From Leptospira kirschneri serovar Cynopteri str. 3522 CT (lineage in GTDB: Bacteria; Spirochaetota; Leptospiria; Leptospirales; Leptospiraceae), in NCBI RefSeq assembly GCF_000243695.2, contig NZ_AHMN02000010.1, positions 1-64,000 of the forward strand: a stretch of DNA of 64,000 nt. The letters run 5' to 3'. Numbering within the stretch: position 1 is the stretch's first letter; each line of letters starts with the position of its first letter. Below, in pieces: positions 38,738 through 51,322 of the stretch. The translations under genes were made by a program, and so were the position numbers. Under the pieces are notes generated by a model. The model was not told the DNA's origin, did not search any database, and worked only from the letters and a program-made list of their open reading frames with translations.

Positions 38738-38965
38738 TTAAAAGGAACGGTTTTTAGTTCGTTTTAAAATTATCAGGGAGAGGGTAAGTTTCACTTACTT
38801 TTTATATCAAAACACTGCCACTAAAATATCCGTTTCGGACCTATAAAAAATAAAGCTGCCGAATTGTAGTTTCTTTTTAATGGGTGATCATTAAAAGAGA
38901 GCGAAAGTAAATCAAAAACAAAATTCTCAAAAGAATTTAATTTGAAAGGAGAATTAAACAGAAAT

Positions 38966-40315
38966 ATGGATACGGCTGTATTATTCGAAGCGATTAGAAA
39001 GAAAAATTTAACTGCAATGAAAAAACTTTTAGACGAAGGTTGTGATCCTTCTTCTTACGAAGAAAATGGATATAATAACGCTCTGAGTCTTGCCGCTTAT
39101 ATGAGACAACCAGAAATGATAGAGTATCTTATTCAAAAAGGAGCTCGTATTAACGATAGAACCAAAGGAGGGCGTATCGCTTTGCACAATGCGGTTTGGC
39201 AATACAATAGAAGTTCTGTAGAACTACTTTTAGAGGCGGGTGCAGACGTTCACGCAGCCGATCAAGCCAACTGGACTCCTATTTGGTTAGCGTCTAAATG
39301 GGAACCGTTTATCTCTCTCATAGAACGAGGCGCTCTTGTAGAAGGTATAGATAAAGAAGGAGAAACTCTACTCAACAAAATAGCTTTAGCAACTGCATCT
39401 TTTAGTCAAGAAGACGGAATGAAAATGCTGACTAAACTTGTAGAGTTAGGTTTAAAAGTCTCTGATGAAAAGCCGGACTCCGATGGAGAAACTCTATTGA
39501 TGAAAACGATAGAACGTACTTCAGATAGAAACAAAAATCAGATTGCTTACTGGTTGATCGAACAAGGAATGAATCCTTTACAAGTAAGCCATGCTGGATG
39601 TACTGCGCTCCATTATGCGTGTAAATCCGGGGATCTGGATATGGTTAAGACGTTAGTCTCTCTTGGGGCGGACGTAAATGCAGTCATAACGCAAGATGGA
39701 TCCGGTTTTGAAGCGGGTATGAGTCCGCTTGATTGTGTGACGGAATATGGATCCAAGCGTAAGGCCATCTTATCAGAGCTGAAAAAGAACGGAGCGAGCA
39801 AGAAGCCTGCTATGAATCTGGAAATAGAGGATAATATAATACGACTGAAAGGTAAGGATCGCAAAACGATTTTAGAAAATATGCTGGAGATAACAAAAAA
39901 CCTGCAAGAAAACGTATTTTCGCATTCCGATTATGAAAACCCGGATCACTGGCTCGAATGGGAATTTCCGGGAGAAGAAGTAGACGAAGCGGACTTCTTT
40001 TTAAAATGTATAAACGAACCGGAATTACGTCTACTCGTTGCACGTTATGTGTCACAGATATTGATCGCAAATGAAAGAGAAGGGGACACGATCTACGTGC
40101 ATGAAGAGTTGGAGGCGGGAGGTTATGCGATGCAGGCGCTCGTTACGACCGGAGAGGCGGAATATTTGGAGGTACTTACTCAGTATATTCTTTCCATCGA
40201 TATAGATCATACGGTTCATCTACACGAACTTATGGATGTAGCTCGCTCCAAGTATTCTCAGGAACAACTCGGTCCGATTGAAGATACTCTGGATGAATTG
40301 GGATTGGCTCGTTAG
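38966..40315 (+). CDS. Ankyrin-repeat protein
   Basis: The start is the ATG at 38966, preceded by AAGGAG; a TTG at 38942 has no such site. The protein has 449 residues with no signal peptide. Five to six ankyrin repeats cover about 1-280 (for example GGRIALHNAVWQYNRSSVEL and GCTALHYACKSGDLDMVKTL). The C-terminal 170 residues are acidic and helical (HWLEWEFPGEEVDEADFFLK, LDELGLAR at the end) with no recognised domain. It is cytoplasmic by sequence. It stands between two WGR-domain genes on the opposite strand and may belong to the same accessory set. Confidence 0.75.
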   Translation: MDTAVLFEAIRKKNLTAMKKLLDEGCDPSSYEENGYNNALSLAAYMRQPEMIEYLIQKGARINDRTKGGRIALHNAVWQYNRSSVELLLEAGADVHAADQANWTPIWLASKWEPFISLIERGALVEGIDKEGETLLNKIALATASFSQEDGMKMLTKLVELGLKVSDEKPDSDGETLLMKTIERTSDRNKNQIAYWLIEQGMNPLQVSHAGCTALHYACKSGDLDMVKTLVSLGADVNAVITQDGSGFEAGMSPLDCVTEYGSKRKAILSELKKNGASKKPAMNLEIEDNIIRLKGKDRKTILENMLEITKNLQENVFSHSDYENPDHWLEWEFPGEEVDEADFFLKCINEPELRLLVARYVSQILIANEREGDTIYVHEELEAGGYAMQALVTTGEAEYLEVLTQYILSIDIDHTVHLHELMDVARSKYSQEQLGPIEDTLDELGLAR

Positions 40316-40357
40316 ATTGCTTTTAATCCTGTAGAATCTTAACGTCGATACGAGGAC

Positions 40358-40384
40358 CGAACGGTTTTTTCGCTTTACCGTTCG
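40358..40384. terminator. Hairpin between convergent genes
   Basis: Perfect 8-bp stem CGAACGGT / ACCGTTCG with a T-rich 11-base loop, between the ankyrin gene (plus) and WGR-LRR gene (minus). No long T-tract follows. Confidence 0.5.
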
Positions 40385-40500
40385 ATCTACACTTTCCGAA
40401 AAAATGAATTTCGTTCTACGCTCAAAATTTGTGTCAAATCCATAAACCGGTGAGTTTTGCCAAAAAAGAAACGAGCAAAAATTTCAAAAAAGTAGAATAT

Positions 40501-42561
40501 TCAAGAAAAATAAAGTGTTATTTTGGGGTTAATCACTTTTATCTTGGCTTCTACGCTTTCTGGGTTTTGTGCAATTGGATTGTTTCCGATCTTTAATTCT
40601 TTCAACTCCGTCATTTCCGAAAAAAATTCAGGTAACTCTGAAATTTGGTTTCCACTCAAAGATATGTCTTTAAGTTTTTTCAGCTCCTTTAAAATTTCAG
40701 GGATTTGTACGAACCGATTGTTTTTCAAGTATATGTTTTTTAAAGATTCTAATCGAGCAATAGATTTAGGAAGATCGGATAGTTGATTGTTACTTAATGA
40801 AAGAGTGTCCAATTTTGGAAAGGTTTCAAATAGATCGGCAGGTATTTCTTCAAGTTGATTGTCACTTAAACCTAAAGATTTTAGATTTGGAAATAATCGA
40901 GTTAATCCTTCCGGTATTTGAGTCAATTGATTTTTGTTCAGACTCAAACTGGTCACGGATTCGAAAGCAATTTCTATATTAGGAAAATTTGAAATTTTAT
41001 TTCTCTCCGCGCTGATACGAGTTAGATTTTTTAAACTGGAAATTTCAGGTGAAATTGTTTCTAATTCGTTACCCCAAATCAAAAGCTCCTTCAGCTTGGG
41101 AAAACACCTAATTCCATCCAAAGAGACAAGTCGGTTATCATAAAGACCGAGCTCTCTGACTTCACTGAACTCACGGTTCAGATTGGAAATTTGAGCGATT
41201 TTGTTACCGGACAAATTCAAGTTTCGAAGAAATTTTAGATCCGCCAATCGATCCGGTAACTCCGTCAATTGGTTATCCATCAATAGTAATTCTTTTAGCC
41301 GCGGAAGTTGGAATACAAATTCTGGAATTGTGGTTAAGGAATTAGCATTTAGACAAAGTGATTCTAATTGCGAAGAATTGAATATACTAGTTTTATTTTC
41401 TATAGATAGGCTGCTATTTGTGAGATACAAAGATTTAAGAGATGGAAGATTCAGTAAAAAATCGGGGAACTCGGATAATTTTGCTCCTTTTATGGAAATA
41501 CTTTGGATATTTTTTAATTCACTTAAACTTTTGAGAGAAATTATATTTTCACAATCGGAAATGTTGAAATTTCTTAAGTTTTCGAAAAGACTTATATCGG
41601 TAAGATCTATTTCCGAAACATTAGAAATGATTAAAGATTGCTCCCCGCTTAAAAAATATTTAAATAGCGGAGACTGACCGATTTTTAGTATTGAATAAAG
41701 ATCTTTTTGTTCCTTTACGTTTGAATCGAAAAATACGGAAGCGTCTTCGTCGTGGTAATAGGAGAACATTAAAAAATACGGTTGTTGTTTTGGAATTTGT
41801 TTAAAAACTTCCACTTTTAAAGTTTGTAGGATTACTTCCTGAGTTAGTTTGCATAGTATGTCTTTTATCACCGAAAAGTCTTCGTCCTCCAATACTTCCC
41901 GGATTTTTTCTGGTTTTTGTTTGAGTTGATTTTTAATAAAATTAGAAAAATCGACTACAGGAACATTTCGAATAGCACCTTCTTCCATCGCATTTTTAGG
42001 ATTGTTACTTTCTAAATCATAATCAAACTCTATGCAGTAATCCGTACTCGCGTCGTCCCATCTTATGTCAAAAATTCCTATCGGAGATTTTTCCTTTTTG
42101 CTTAGTTCTTCCCAATATTTATAAACGGAATCGAAAATATCTTCCGCTAAATTTTCCCAATCTATATTTTTAAGTATTTTAGAATATTTTGAAGAAGAAA
42201 TGTCTTTGGATTTAATTTTTAAAAATTGATGGAATGTTTCCGAAGTCAGAGGGGCCGGTTTGTCTATCTTTGATTTTGTTTCGGCAGTTGTGGTTTTTGC
42301 GGAAGCCGAGGCTTTTTTATCGGAAGAACTTGGATTTATAGAAGAAGTAGGCGTTTCTACTTCTATATAACCTTTTTTTAATTTTTCAGAGAATAATTTT
42401 TTTACTTCTTTGAGACAGGTTTCTTCGTCGTTGAACGTTTTTGTTTGTGTTTGTCCGGAAGAGCCGATCTTTCCGTAGGTCACCGTAAATGAATTTCCGG
42501 AAACTTCGATTTGCCAGAATTTATCCGATTTATCGTCTTGAAAAGTTAGATAGTGTTTCAT
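40501..42561 (-). CDS. WGR-domain protein fused to leucine-rich repeats
   Basis: The protein has 686 residues. Residues 1-70 are a WGR domain nearly identical to the start of the protein at 36383-37204. A low-complexity linker rich in Ser, Lys and Thr (about 72-105) leads to a middle region (about 108-310) shared in outline with the paralogue. From about 325 to the end there are about fifteen leucine-rich repeats ([55 protein letters not shown]). No signal peptide or membrane segment is seen. LRR proteins bind protein partners; in Leptospira many are exported, but nothing here shows export. The WGR-LRR combination is unusual to me. Confidence 0.8.
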   Translation of the reverse strand: MKHYLTFQDDKSDKFWQIEVSGNSFTVTYGKIGSSGQTQTKTFNDEETCLKEVKKLFSEKLKKGYIEVETPTSSINPSSSDKKASASAKTTTAETKSKIDKPAPLTSETFHQFLKIKSKDISSSKYSKILKNIDWENLAEDIFDSVYKYWEELSKKEKSPIGIFDIRWDDASTDYCIEFDYDLESNNPKNAMEEGAIRNVPVVDFSNFIKNQLKQKPEKIREVLEDEDFSVIKDILCKLTQEVILQTLKVEVFKQIPKQQPYFLMFSYYHDEDASVFFDSNVKEQKDLYSILKIGQSPLFKYFLSGEQSLIISNVSEIDLTDISLFENLRNFNISDCENIISLKSLSELKNIQSISIKGAKLSEFPDFLLNLPSLKSLYLTNSSLSIENKTSIFNSSQLESLCLNANSLTTIPEFVFQLPRLKELLLMDNQLTELPDRLADLKFLRNLNLSGNKIAQISNLNREFSEVRELGLYDNRLVSLDGIRCFPKLKELLIWGNELETISPEISSLKNLTRISAERNKISNFPNIEIAFESVTSLSLNKNQLTQIPEGLTRLFPNLKSLGLSDNQLEEIPADLFETFPKLDTLSLSNNQLSDLPKSIARLESLKNIYLKNNRFVQIPEILKELKKLKDISLSGNQISELPEFFSEMTELKELKIGNNPIAQNPESVEAKIKVINPKITLYFS

Positions 42562-42832
42562 ATTTTCCTGCTGGATTGGAGATTATATTAAAAATGATTC
42601 AGTAGTTCAAAACGACCCTAAAAAATAAAATGTTTCTGAGATTATATTTATATATATAGTGCGTTGTGATTGAGACATATTTAGGATAAATTTTTCGAAT
42701 AGGATTGAATCTTTTTAGAAGCATTTGTTTTCCGTATTTTGTAAAGAACATACTTTTTTATATTTTGTAGATTTTTAATTTTTAGAGTTTATATGAACTT
42801 TTTAACGAAATATGATTCAACCTAAGAAAATC

Positions 42833-42893
42833 GGGGCGAATCCAGCTTGGTTATGGTAGCCGGGACTGGACTCTTCAGCTCTGATCAATCAAG
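42833..42893 (-). repeat. Family D element, degenerate copy D5
   Basis: In reverse orientation it reads GATCAGAGC, then GTCCAG...CTGGATTCGCCC with a long loop. Only half of stem 1 (CTTGATTGATC) is left. Confidence 0.55.
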
Positions 42894-42959
42894 TGCATGC
42901 AAGAAACGTAATACAATATATCGTCTTTAGATTCAATTTAAAACACGATCCGTAGAGAG

Positions 42960-43264
<305 letters not shown>

Positions 43265-43759
43265 TAGAGCGTTTTGCTGAGTTCAGGGAGTGAGACGCTG
43301 AGTTTGAGCATTTTGCTAAAGTTTCCTCACATCGATCCCTTTTCGCGTTATACCGAACGCACGTTTATATAGGTTTTAATTCTATTCATTTTAGTGCGAA
43401 ATTTAACTTTTTAAAATGAAGTTCGGTTTGCAAAACTGAAGTTTTTCCGTAAAAAATGTGGGAACTCATATAAAATCTCAAAATTACAGTTTTAATTCTT
43501 ATCTGATAAATGTGGGAACTACCACAAATCGCGATTTTACGAATAAATTCTTTCTCATTTCTTATACCGAACTCACGTTACTGACCTTAGAATTCACATT
43601 TTTAAGCTCAAAAAACGTGAAACTCCTCTTTAAAAGTGGGTTTTCTGCTCAATTGTGTGTCTATGTTATAACTTGAATCATTTTAGTTGTCCCAGTTTGT
43701 GATCAGGATTCGTTTATTTAGATAACAAAAATGCCTGAGGTATTTTTGAGGAGATTCAA

Positions 43760-44863
43760 ATGAAAGAGTTTTTACAAAAGACGATGAGAGGGGCGAGCGT
43801 ATTCCTAATAATGTATATGATTTGGAATTGCGGAGGAGAAAAACAAAACGATTCTTCCACTTTGTTAATGCTTTTGGGGCCTGGACAGTCTTTACAGACT
43901 GAGACTTATTCTATGGCTTCAGGTGATGAATTTCAAAATGTAGGTGTAAATCAAAATCAACCGGAATTCAATCCTGGATCTGAAATAGTCGGATATAATA
44001 ATTCCTCGGAACCCGATCTTATGGTTTATGTTTATTTTCCTGGCTCGAGACAAATGAAACCGGGAGAAGATATCTCTCGAAAACTAAGTCTTCAAGTTGC
44101 CAATTTCGGAGGAAGTTTAGCGGCAGGAAGTGGTCCCGATCAAGAAGGTTATATGGTAGATTTGATTCTTTCCAAAGATAAAGAGATACCCGAAGGTTAT
44201 GCTACTTACTCTTCCGATTTTAAAGAAGATGTATTGTTAGGCGGAGGAAGAATTAGTAATACTCCGGACCTATTATCAGGTGCTCTCAAATATGTAAGTG
44301 AAGGATCGAATATACTTCCTAAAAACATACCAACTGGAGATTATTATGTATGTGCGAGAATCGATATAGGATCTAAAATTGCCGAGTCGAATGAGGGCAA
44401 TAATACGAATTGTTTTCCGATCTCGATTCAAATGGAAGAACTACTACCTGATTTAATCATTCCCCGCGCCTCTATTTATCCTAGTGGAATGAAATGTAGA
44501 GCTTATAAACCGATGATGTATGTGACTGCCGAGATCAAGAATATCGGACAGGGTGCAAGTCCTGCACTGCCAAACGTGGGCATTATAAACGCACTAGAAC
44601 CAGATGGAATTCATGGAAATGGAATAGGATATGAATCTATAATCCAACCTGGAGAAACTGTCACGGTTACTTTTCCGATTTATTTTCCAATCAATGAATC
44701 TTTAGAAGTGGATATTTCTTTGATTGAAAAGAAGCATACATTTGATCTAAGGCTGAATCGTGGAAATTGGATACCCGAACTGAATGTTCAAAATAACGCA
44801 TATACTAGAAAACCAATAGAGCTTACAATTCCAGAAGGTTATTGTAAAAGTCATTCTGGTTGA
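43760..44863 (+). CDS. CARDB-domain lipoprotein
   Basis: The protein has 367 residues. The signal peptide ends in MIWNC (Cys24), a likely lipobox. Two CARDB-type domains occupy about 70-220 ([11 protein letters not shown], then [20 protein letters not shown]) and 222-355 ([11 protein letters not shown], then [11 protein letters not shown] and [11 protein letters not shown]). CARDB folds are cell-adhesion-related beta sandwiches, often repeated in surface proteins. A strong GAGGAG ribosome site precedes the ATG. A stable hairpin follows. The protein is probably on the outer membrane surface; its ligand is unknown. Confidence 0.8.
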   Translation: MKEFLQKTMRGASVFLIMYMIWNCGGEKQNDSSTLLMLLGPGQSLQTETYSMASGDEFQNVGVNQNQPEFNPGSEIVGYNNSSEPDLMVYVYFPGSRQMKPGEDISRKLSLQVANFGGSLAAGSGPDQEGYMVDLILSKDKEIPEGYATYSSDFKEDVLLGGGRISNTPDLLSGALKYVSEGSNILPKNIPTGDYYVCARIDIGSKIAESNEGNNTNCFPISIQMEELLPDLIIPRASIYPSGMKCRAYKPMMYVTAEIKNIGQGASPALPNVGIINALEPDGIHGNGIGYESIIQPGETVTVTFPIYFPINESLEVDISLIEKKHTFDLRLNRGNWIPELNVQNNAYTRKPIELTIPEGYCKSHSG

Positions 44864-45270
44864 TCTTTAATCCTTTGAAAAATTAAATTTGAAATATCCT
44901 CTTCGTCGGGCTGATTACAGCCCGGCGGAAATAAATCTTCACTCGCGAATTAGAAAATAAATATATTCTAAAAATTTTAAGTACTAAAGAAGCGACAGAA
45001 TTGAGTTTTTATCGCCTAGATTTTCTTACGCCGAATTTGTGTTAGAATAACCCTGAAATCTGATTATAATTTCTCTTAAGAAATTCCTATCCGCCAAGTT
45101 TTATCCTATCTGTTTTCTTTCAGCATAAGTATTAGAGTTTTAAAATTTCAGAACAGGTTTTAAATCTCATTTTCGAGGTTTGCGTTTTTATGAAACTACG
45201 ATTCGAGTGGGATCACTTTGAGGTTTTTATGATTGCTTGTGTAAGAATTGAGTAAAAGTTGGAAAGAGGT
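44864..45270. other. Intergenic region
   Basis: Apart from the hairpin at 44904-44927 I see no gene and no copy of the main repeat families. The last 100 bp should hold the sufE promoter. Confidence 0.55.
44904..44927 (+). terminator. Hairpin after the CARDB gene
   Basis: Ten-pair stem CGTCGGGCTG / CAGCCCGGCG with one G-T pair and an ATTA loop. It lies about 40 bp after the stop and is followed by GAAATAAATCTTC rather than a pure T-tract. Confidence 0.65.
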
Positions 45271-45669
45271 ATGAGCAGCATTGCGGAAGTTCAGAAAGAA
45301 ATTATATCCGAATTTTCGGAATGTACGGATTGGCAAGAAAGGTATCAACTTTTAATTGAAATGGGAGATCAACTTGGATCAATTTCCGATTCTGAAAAAA
45401 CTATGGAACGTTTAGTTCCGGGTTGCCAGTCTCGGGTTTGGATCATATCCGAGGAAAAAAACGGTAAGATAGAGTTTCAAGCGGATAGCGATTCTGCGAT
45501 CACTCGAGGAATGATTGCTCTTCTTATCCGTGTATTTTCGGGACGCACTCGGGAGGAAATTAAGAACGCTTCCCTTGAATTTTTAAAAGAAATTGGACTA
45601 GACAAACATCTATCTATGTCCAGGAGAAACGGCCTTTATTCTATGGTAAATATTTTGAGGAATAGTTGA
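45271..45669 (+). CDS. sufE: SufE-type Fe-S cluster sulfur acceptor
   Basis: The start is the ATG at 45271, preceded by GGAAAG; a TTG at 45259 would add four residues. The protein has 132 residues, typical of SufE. The active cysteine is Cys52 in [12 protein letters not shown], close to the usual position 51. Other family blocks are [13 protein letters not shown] and [15 protein letters not shown]. SufE takes persulfide sulfur from SufS cysteine desulfurase and passes it to the SufBCD scaffold in the cytoplasm. No suf neighbours are in the window, so it is a stand-alone copy. Confidence 0.9.
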   Translation: MSSIAEVQKEIISEFSECTDWQERYQLLIEMGDQLGSISDSEKTMERLVPGCQSRVWIISEEKNGKIEFQADSDSAITRGMIALLIRVFSGRTREEIKNASLEFLKEIGLDKHLSMSRRNGLYSMVNILRNS

Positions 45670-45695
45670 TTATTATATTCTATTTTTCTAAATAC

Positions 45696-45789
45696 TACTC
45701 ATAACTATATAATAAAATACCTAATATTTTGCATGACATCAGTGTTTTGTGATAAAATTAACGGTACTCAATTTTATAGAGATCAGTAA
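45696..45789 (+). repeat. Family G repeat, copy 2
   Basis: 94 bp from TACTCATAACTATATAATAA to TAGAGATCAGTAA, close to the 16.5-kb copy. It lies in the gap between sufE and the yjbR gene. Confidence 0.75.
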
Positions 45790-45965
45790 TAGGAAAAAGC
45801 GTTTTCTGAGTTTCACAAAAATGTGGGAACTCATACGAAAATTTAACGATATTCAAACTGCTTGAAAGTTTGCAAATATGAGGGTTTTTGAAAGAATTTA
45901 CTGCATCTAAGCAAAAATCCGGAAAAGTTATTTTTACTTCTTCAACTTTGCATAAAAGAACTGAG

Positions 45966-46331
45966 TCATTGATTCACTTTCTTTAATTTTGCGGGCAGTT
46001 TATCCCAAACGAGTTGATAAGAATTTTGAATTCTTTTTTGAAGCTCTTGGAATGGAAGCGTTTTTAAATTTTCACATTGAACCCAGTCGTATCTTGCGAG
46101 ATAAGGAGCGGGTATAATTCCTTTTTTTTGAATTAAAAATTCTGCGTCCTGCGGACTACATTTAAAACTGATTGTAAATGGTTCTTCGATCATAGTGACA
46201 CAAAACATTTTGTTATGAACAGAAAATACTAGATCCTTATCCCATTTAATATCTTCGGTCGTAACAGGAAGAGAAATACAAAACTTACGTATTGGTTCAA
46301 AAAGAGGGTTGTTTGTATGAATTTGAATCAT
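45966..46331 (-). CDS. MmcQ/YjbR family protein
   Basis: The protein has 121 residues, the full length for the YjbR/DUF419 fold. Typical blocks are FCISLPVTTEDIKWDKDLVF, FCVTM and FKCSPQDAEFLIQ, then APYLARYDWVQC. The family has a CyaY-like fold and is presumed to bind DNA; its role is unknown. It starts three bases after the second TPM gene on the same strand and is the last gene of the lemA operon. Confidence 0.85.
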   Translation of the reverse strand: MIQIHTNNPLFEPIRKFCISLPVTTEDIKWDKDLVFSVHNKMFCVTMIEEPFTISFKCSPQDAEFLIQKKGIIPAPYLARYDWVQCENLKTLPFQELQKRIQNSYQLVWDKLPAKLKKVNQ

Positions 46332-46334
46332 CTT

Positions 46335-46905
<571 letters not shown>

Positions 46906-46913
46906 GATATTCT

Positions 46914-47972
<1,059 letters not shown>

Positions 47973-48132
47973 TTTTTACGCTTGTCATATTGGATCTAGA
48001 TGAACTATCTAGATTGAATTCTGTTAATAGATTTATTAATCATTTTATTGGAAATGGAATAAAATTTAAATTTTTTGATGTTTCGGAAAATAGAAAGTGA
48101 AAAAGATGAATGTTTAATCATATTCAATTTTT

Positions 48133-48735
<603 letters not shown>

Positions 48736-48800
48736 AAAATTCCTCTCTCTTAATTGGAATGGATTTTTTTATTTTTATACTGGGATGTAAATCGAATTTT

Positions 48801-49073
48801 TCAAAAAGGAAAATCCTCTTCTATATCCGTAAAATCGTTTCCGTCCGTTGCCGTTACGACTGAACTTCCTTCTGACTTTTTTTCAAGATTTGGTTCTGAA
48901 AGACTTAGGGAAAGATAGTTTTTTCCCGTTGCCGATTTGCGGATCCATCCGGCAAGTCGATATGTTTTACCTTCGAGAAGCACCTTACCGGTGTAATCTG
49001 GTTGAGTTTCTTTTTCCTTGGTTGCGTTGCTAAAGAGACTTCCTTTTTTTTCTTTCAGTGTGTATTCTGCCAT
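48801..49073 (-). CDS. Small DUF736-like protein
   Basis: The protein has 90 residues from an ATG with a near-ideal ribosome site (TAGGAGGAT). It is soluble, with the core [20 protein letters not shown], then [20 protein letters not shown], which resembles the strand pattern of DUF736 proteins (a small OB-like fold), and an acidic tail [11 protein letters not shown] as in single-strand-binding proteins. Assignment is from memory and tentative. A 45-codon gene lies 42 bp upstream on the same strand; the pair is likely one unit. Confidence 0.6.
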   Translation of the reverse strand: MAEYTLKEKKGSLFSNATKEKETQPDYTGKVLLEGKTYRLAGWIRKSATGKNYLSLSLSEPNLEKKSEGSSVVTATDGNDFTDIEEDFPF

Positions 49074-49115
49074 TTTTTTATCCTCCTATCGTTTGGGTTT
49101 GAGATACGACTTGTT

Positions 49116-49253
49116 TTAAGCTGCTTCCGGTTGGTTTGGAAATTTTTCTTTTTCTAAGGTTCTTTTACGAATTTCTTCGATCAGTTGATCAGCGAGTATC
49201 TCCGCGATAATTTCGATTCTTTCGTTCATCCATTCTGTAGTTATGGTTTGCAT
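49116..49253 (-). CDS. Small 45-residue protein
   Basis: The frame starts at an ATG (49253) with GAGAGGT placed eight bases before it and ends at TAA. The protein starts MQTITTEWMNERIEIIAEIL and ends KFPNQPEAA. It is a single amphipathic, charged helix with repeated Ile/Leu spacing, no signal peptide and no membrane segment. It is too short for family recognition. Good ribosome site, tight spacing to the next gene on the same strand and normal codon use support it. It could be a regulator or partner of the DUF736-like protein. Confidence 0.6.
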   Translation of the reverse strand: MQTITTEWMNERIEIIAEILADQLIEEIRKRTLEKEKFPNQPEAA

Positions 49254-49793
49254 GTTGTTTTACCTCTCAATTTGAGTTTTAGAATACTGCTTACCCTGGA
49301 CAAAAAAACATAAGTGAGAGTATTTTTTTAAGTAATGCGAACTAGGCGTAAAAAAAATGAGAAAGAATTTTTTAAAAGTATGAGTTCCTACAGTTTAGGA
49401 TTTGTTCGTAAAATCGTGATTTGTGGTAGTTCCCACAGTTTTCTGATTCTACGATTTTTATTGCTATAAAGTTCCTGTATGAGTTCCCACATTTTAAGAT
49501 TTTGAATACAGTATTGGCAGGTTTCGTAAGTCTTTTGAAATTTTAAAATTAGGTCGTAAGACCGGCAGGTTATTGTTAATTATTCAAGCAATATTGTTTT
49601 ATGAATCACTGCGTCCGATTGGAATTATACTCGTATATTTTGCGCGGGAAAGTTTTTCTAACCTTTTGTAATTTCAGATAAATGTGGGAACTCATACTTT
49701 TATTAGAGTTTGAGAAATTTTAATGTGGGAACTCATACTTTTATTCGAGCTTGAGAAATTTCTAATGTAGGAACTCTCACAGATTTTTCCGAA
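49254..49793. other. Intergenic repeats
   Basis: Family B-type interior blocks lie at 49360-49445. A short tandem of GTGGGAACTCATACTTTTAT units (starting 49684, 49725 and 49767, period 41-42 bp) ends next to the DUF389 gene. Nothing else is seen between 49450 and 49680. Confidence 0.6.
49684..49780. repeat. 41-42-bp tandem repeat with GTGGGAACTC core
   Basis: Units start at 49684, 49725 and 49767. Each begins with GTGGGAACTC or GTAGGAACTC. The array is 3' of the DUF389 gene, like the two 46-bp arrays that lie 3' of the M23 and recJ genes. Confidence 0.7.
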
Positions 49794-51164
49794 TTAGAGA
49801 TCCAGGACTTGTAAATTTTCCAAACCCAATCTGAGTTTTAAAAAAAGTTCCAATCGTTTTCTTTCTACACTTCCAACCTGATGTTTCCATTTAACGAGAA
49901 CTGTTACTTCTTTCGAAGAAGAAAAATCTTGAACGTTTTGGACTAAAAAATCTCCCAAGGAAAACGAATCAACGGAAGGAAACAAAACGTTGATCTCTTT
50001 GGCAACGGATTGAGCCAGATGATCTTTATCTTTTAAAATCCTAAGTTCGTTTTCTAAAAGATGAATTTTTTCTTCCTGAATTTTAGAGCCCGTTTCGTTT
50101 TGGAAAGAAAAACCTGACTGTTGATTCAATTGAGAGCTATCTCTATAGGATTGAATGACTTTTAATTCCGTATCTTCCAGACCGTATTTAGGAAGCATCG
50201 TTTTCAATTGGGAAAGAACGTCTTCGGACAAGGTTTCTCCGATCATAGTGACTTCTATCTTTTTTTCACCACCTTTCCTAACAATATTAGCAGATAGAAT
50301 TTTACTTTTTTCGAATGTAAATTGATTTTCTAGATAACTTTTGGCGTTCCGTTTAAAAGCAGAATCGACTACGATGTCGTAGGCGAAGTAGATGCTAGGA
50401 AGAATCAAACAGAAGGACAGCAAATACACATAACGGTAAATTTTTTTATCAACCGCCGGGTCCGTATAAACGGTGCGTTGAAATTTCAGATAACGGACGA
50501 AAATCAAGGTACTGATGCCTATAAAAACGCTGTTGATCAAATAGAGATAAAAAGCGCCTAAGAAAAATTTAAAATTCCAATTGGCCAAACCATAACCAGC
50601 GGTACAAAGGGGAGGCATCAAAGCGGTAGCGATTGCCACTCCCGGAATTGCATTTGAAATTTTATCCTTTCTGGAGCCGGCCACAATTCCGGTGGCCCCG
50701 CCTATAAAAGCGATTAACACGTCGTAGATGGTGGGAGATGTTCTGGCTAGGAGTTCTGATTGAGCGTCGGAAAGGGGTGAAATCAAAAAGTAAATCGCGG
50801 ATGTAAAAAGACTTAAAAACGTCATTACTGCAAGATTGCGAAGTGATTTTTTCAAAAGTTCAAAATCATAAATTCCTAAAGCAAGTCCTGCGCCCATGAT
50901 CGGGCCCATCAAAGGGGAAATGAGCATGGCTCCGATGATCACAGCTGTGGAATTGATATTGAGACCAATGGAAGCGATAAAGATTGCAAAAATCAAAGTC
51001 CATAAAGCGGAACCGGAAAAATTGACTCCTCGTTTAATCGATTCAATGGTTCCTGTTTCATCCGTATCGTTTCTGATATGAAACAAAGGATTTATAAATT
51101 CGAACAAAGGACCCAATAAATCCCAAAAGTTAGGTTCTGGATTATGAGAAGTTTTTTTTTGCAT
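49794..51164 (-). CDS. DUF389 membrane protein
   Basis: The protein has 456 residues. Six or seven membrane segments lie at about 50-265, with the DUF389 signature [20 protein letters not shown] and [16 protein letters not shown], then [20 protein letters not shown], and [21 protein letters not shown] long soluble C-terminal domain (about 270-456) holds a BON-like stretch and a coiled-coil stretch (about 365-385). The family has no firm function. It is divergent from ftsK with 158 bp between starts, which should hold both promoters. Confidence 0.85.
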   Translation of the reverse strand: MQKKTSHNPEPNFWDLLGPLFEFINPLFHIRNDTDETGTIESIKRGVNFSGSALWTLIFAIFIASIGLNINSTAVIIGAMLISPLMGPIMGAGLALGIYDFELLKKSLRNLAVMTFLSLFTSAIYFLISPLSDAQSELLARTSPTIYDVLIAFIGGATGIVAGSRKDKISNAIPGVAIATALMPPLCTAGYGLANWNFKFFLGAFYLYLINSVFIGISTLIFVRYLKFQRTVYTDPAVDKKIYRYVYLLSFCLILPSIYFAYDIVVDSAFKRNAKSYLENQFTFEKSKILSANIVRKGGEKKIEVTMIGETLSEDVLSQLKTMLPKYGLEDTELKVIQSYRDSSQLNQQSGFSFQNETGSKIQEEKIHLLENELRILKDKDHLAQSVAKEINVLFPSVDSFSLGDFLVQNVQDFSSSKEVTVLVKWKHQVGSVERKRLELFLKLRLGLENLQVLDL

Positions 51165-51322
51165 AAAATTTTTCTCCTATAAAACTGACGAAAACATCTG
51201 ACAGATGTTAGATCTTATTTTGATTCTGCACAAGATTTTTTAGAATAGAATCGAATCTACAAAATCCAAACTCAAAAATTAAGTCTCTTTTCTTTTTTTA
51301 ACCGTGTTCCGATAGTAAGAAC

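Larger units (their letters stand above)
38264..38965. other. Intergenic region with nested repeats
   Basis: A decayed family B element (about 38440-38737) contains a family A MITE (38573-38671). Nothing else is recognised between 38264 and 38440. The segment 38750-38930 is AT-rich and should hold the promoter of the ankyrin gene. Confidence 0.65.

Noticed and set aside
43458..43676. 72-codon open frame
   Set aside because: It lies in family B interior repeats and has no gene features.
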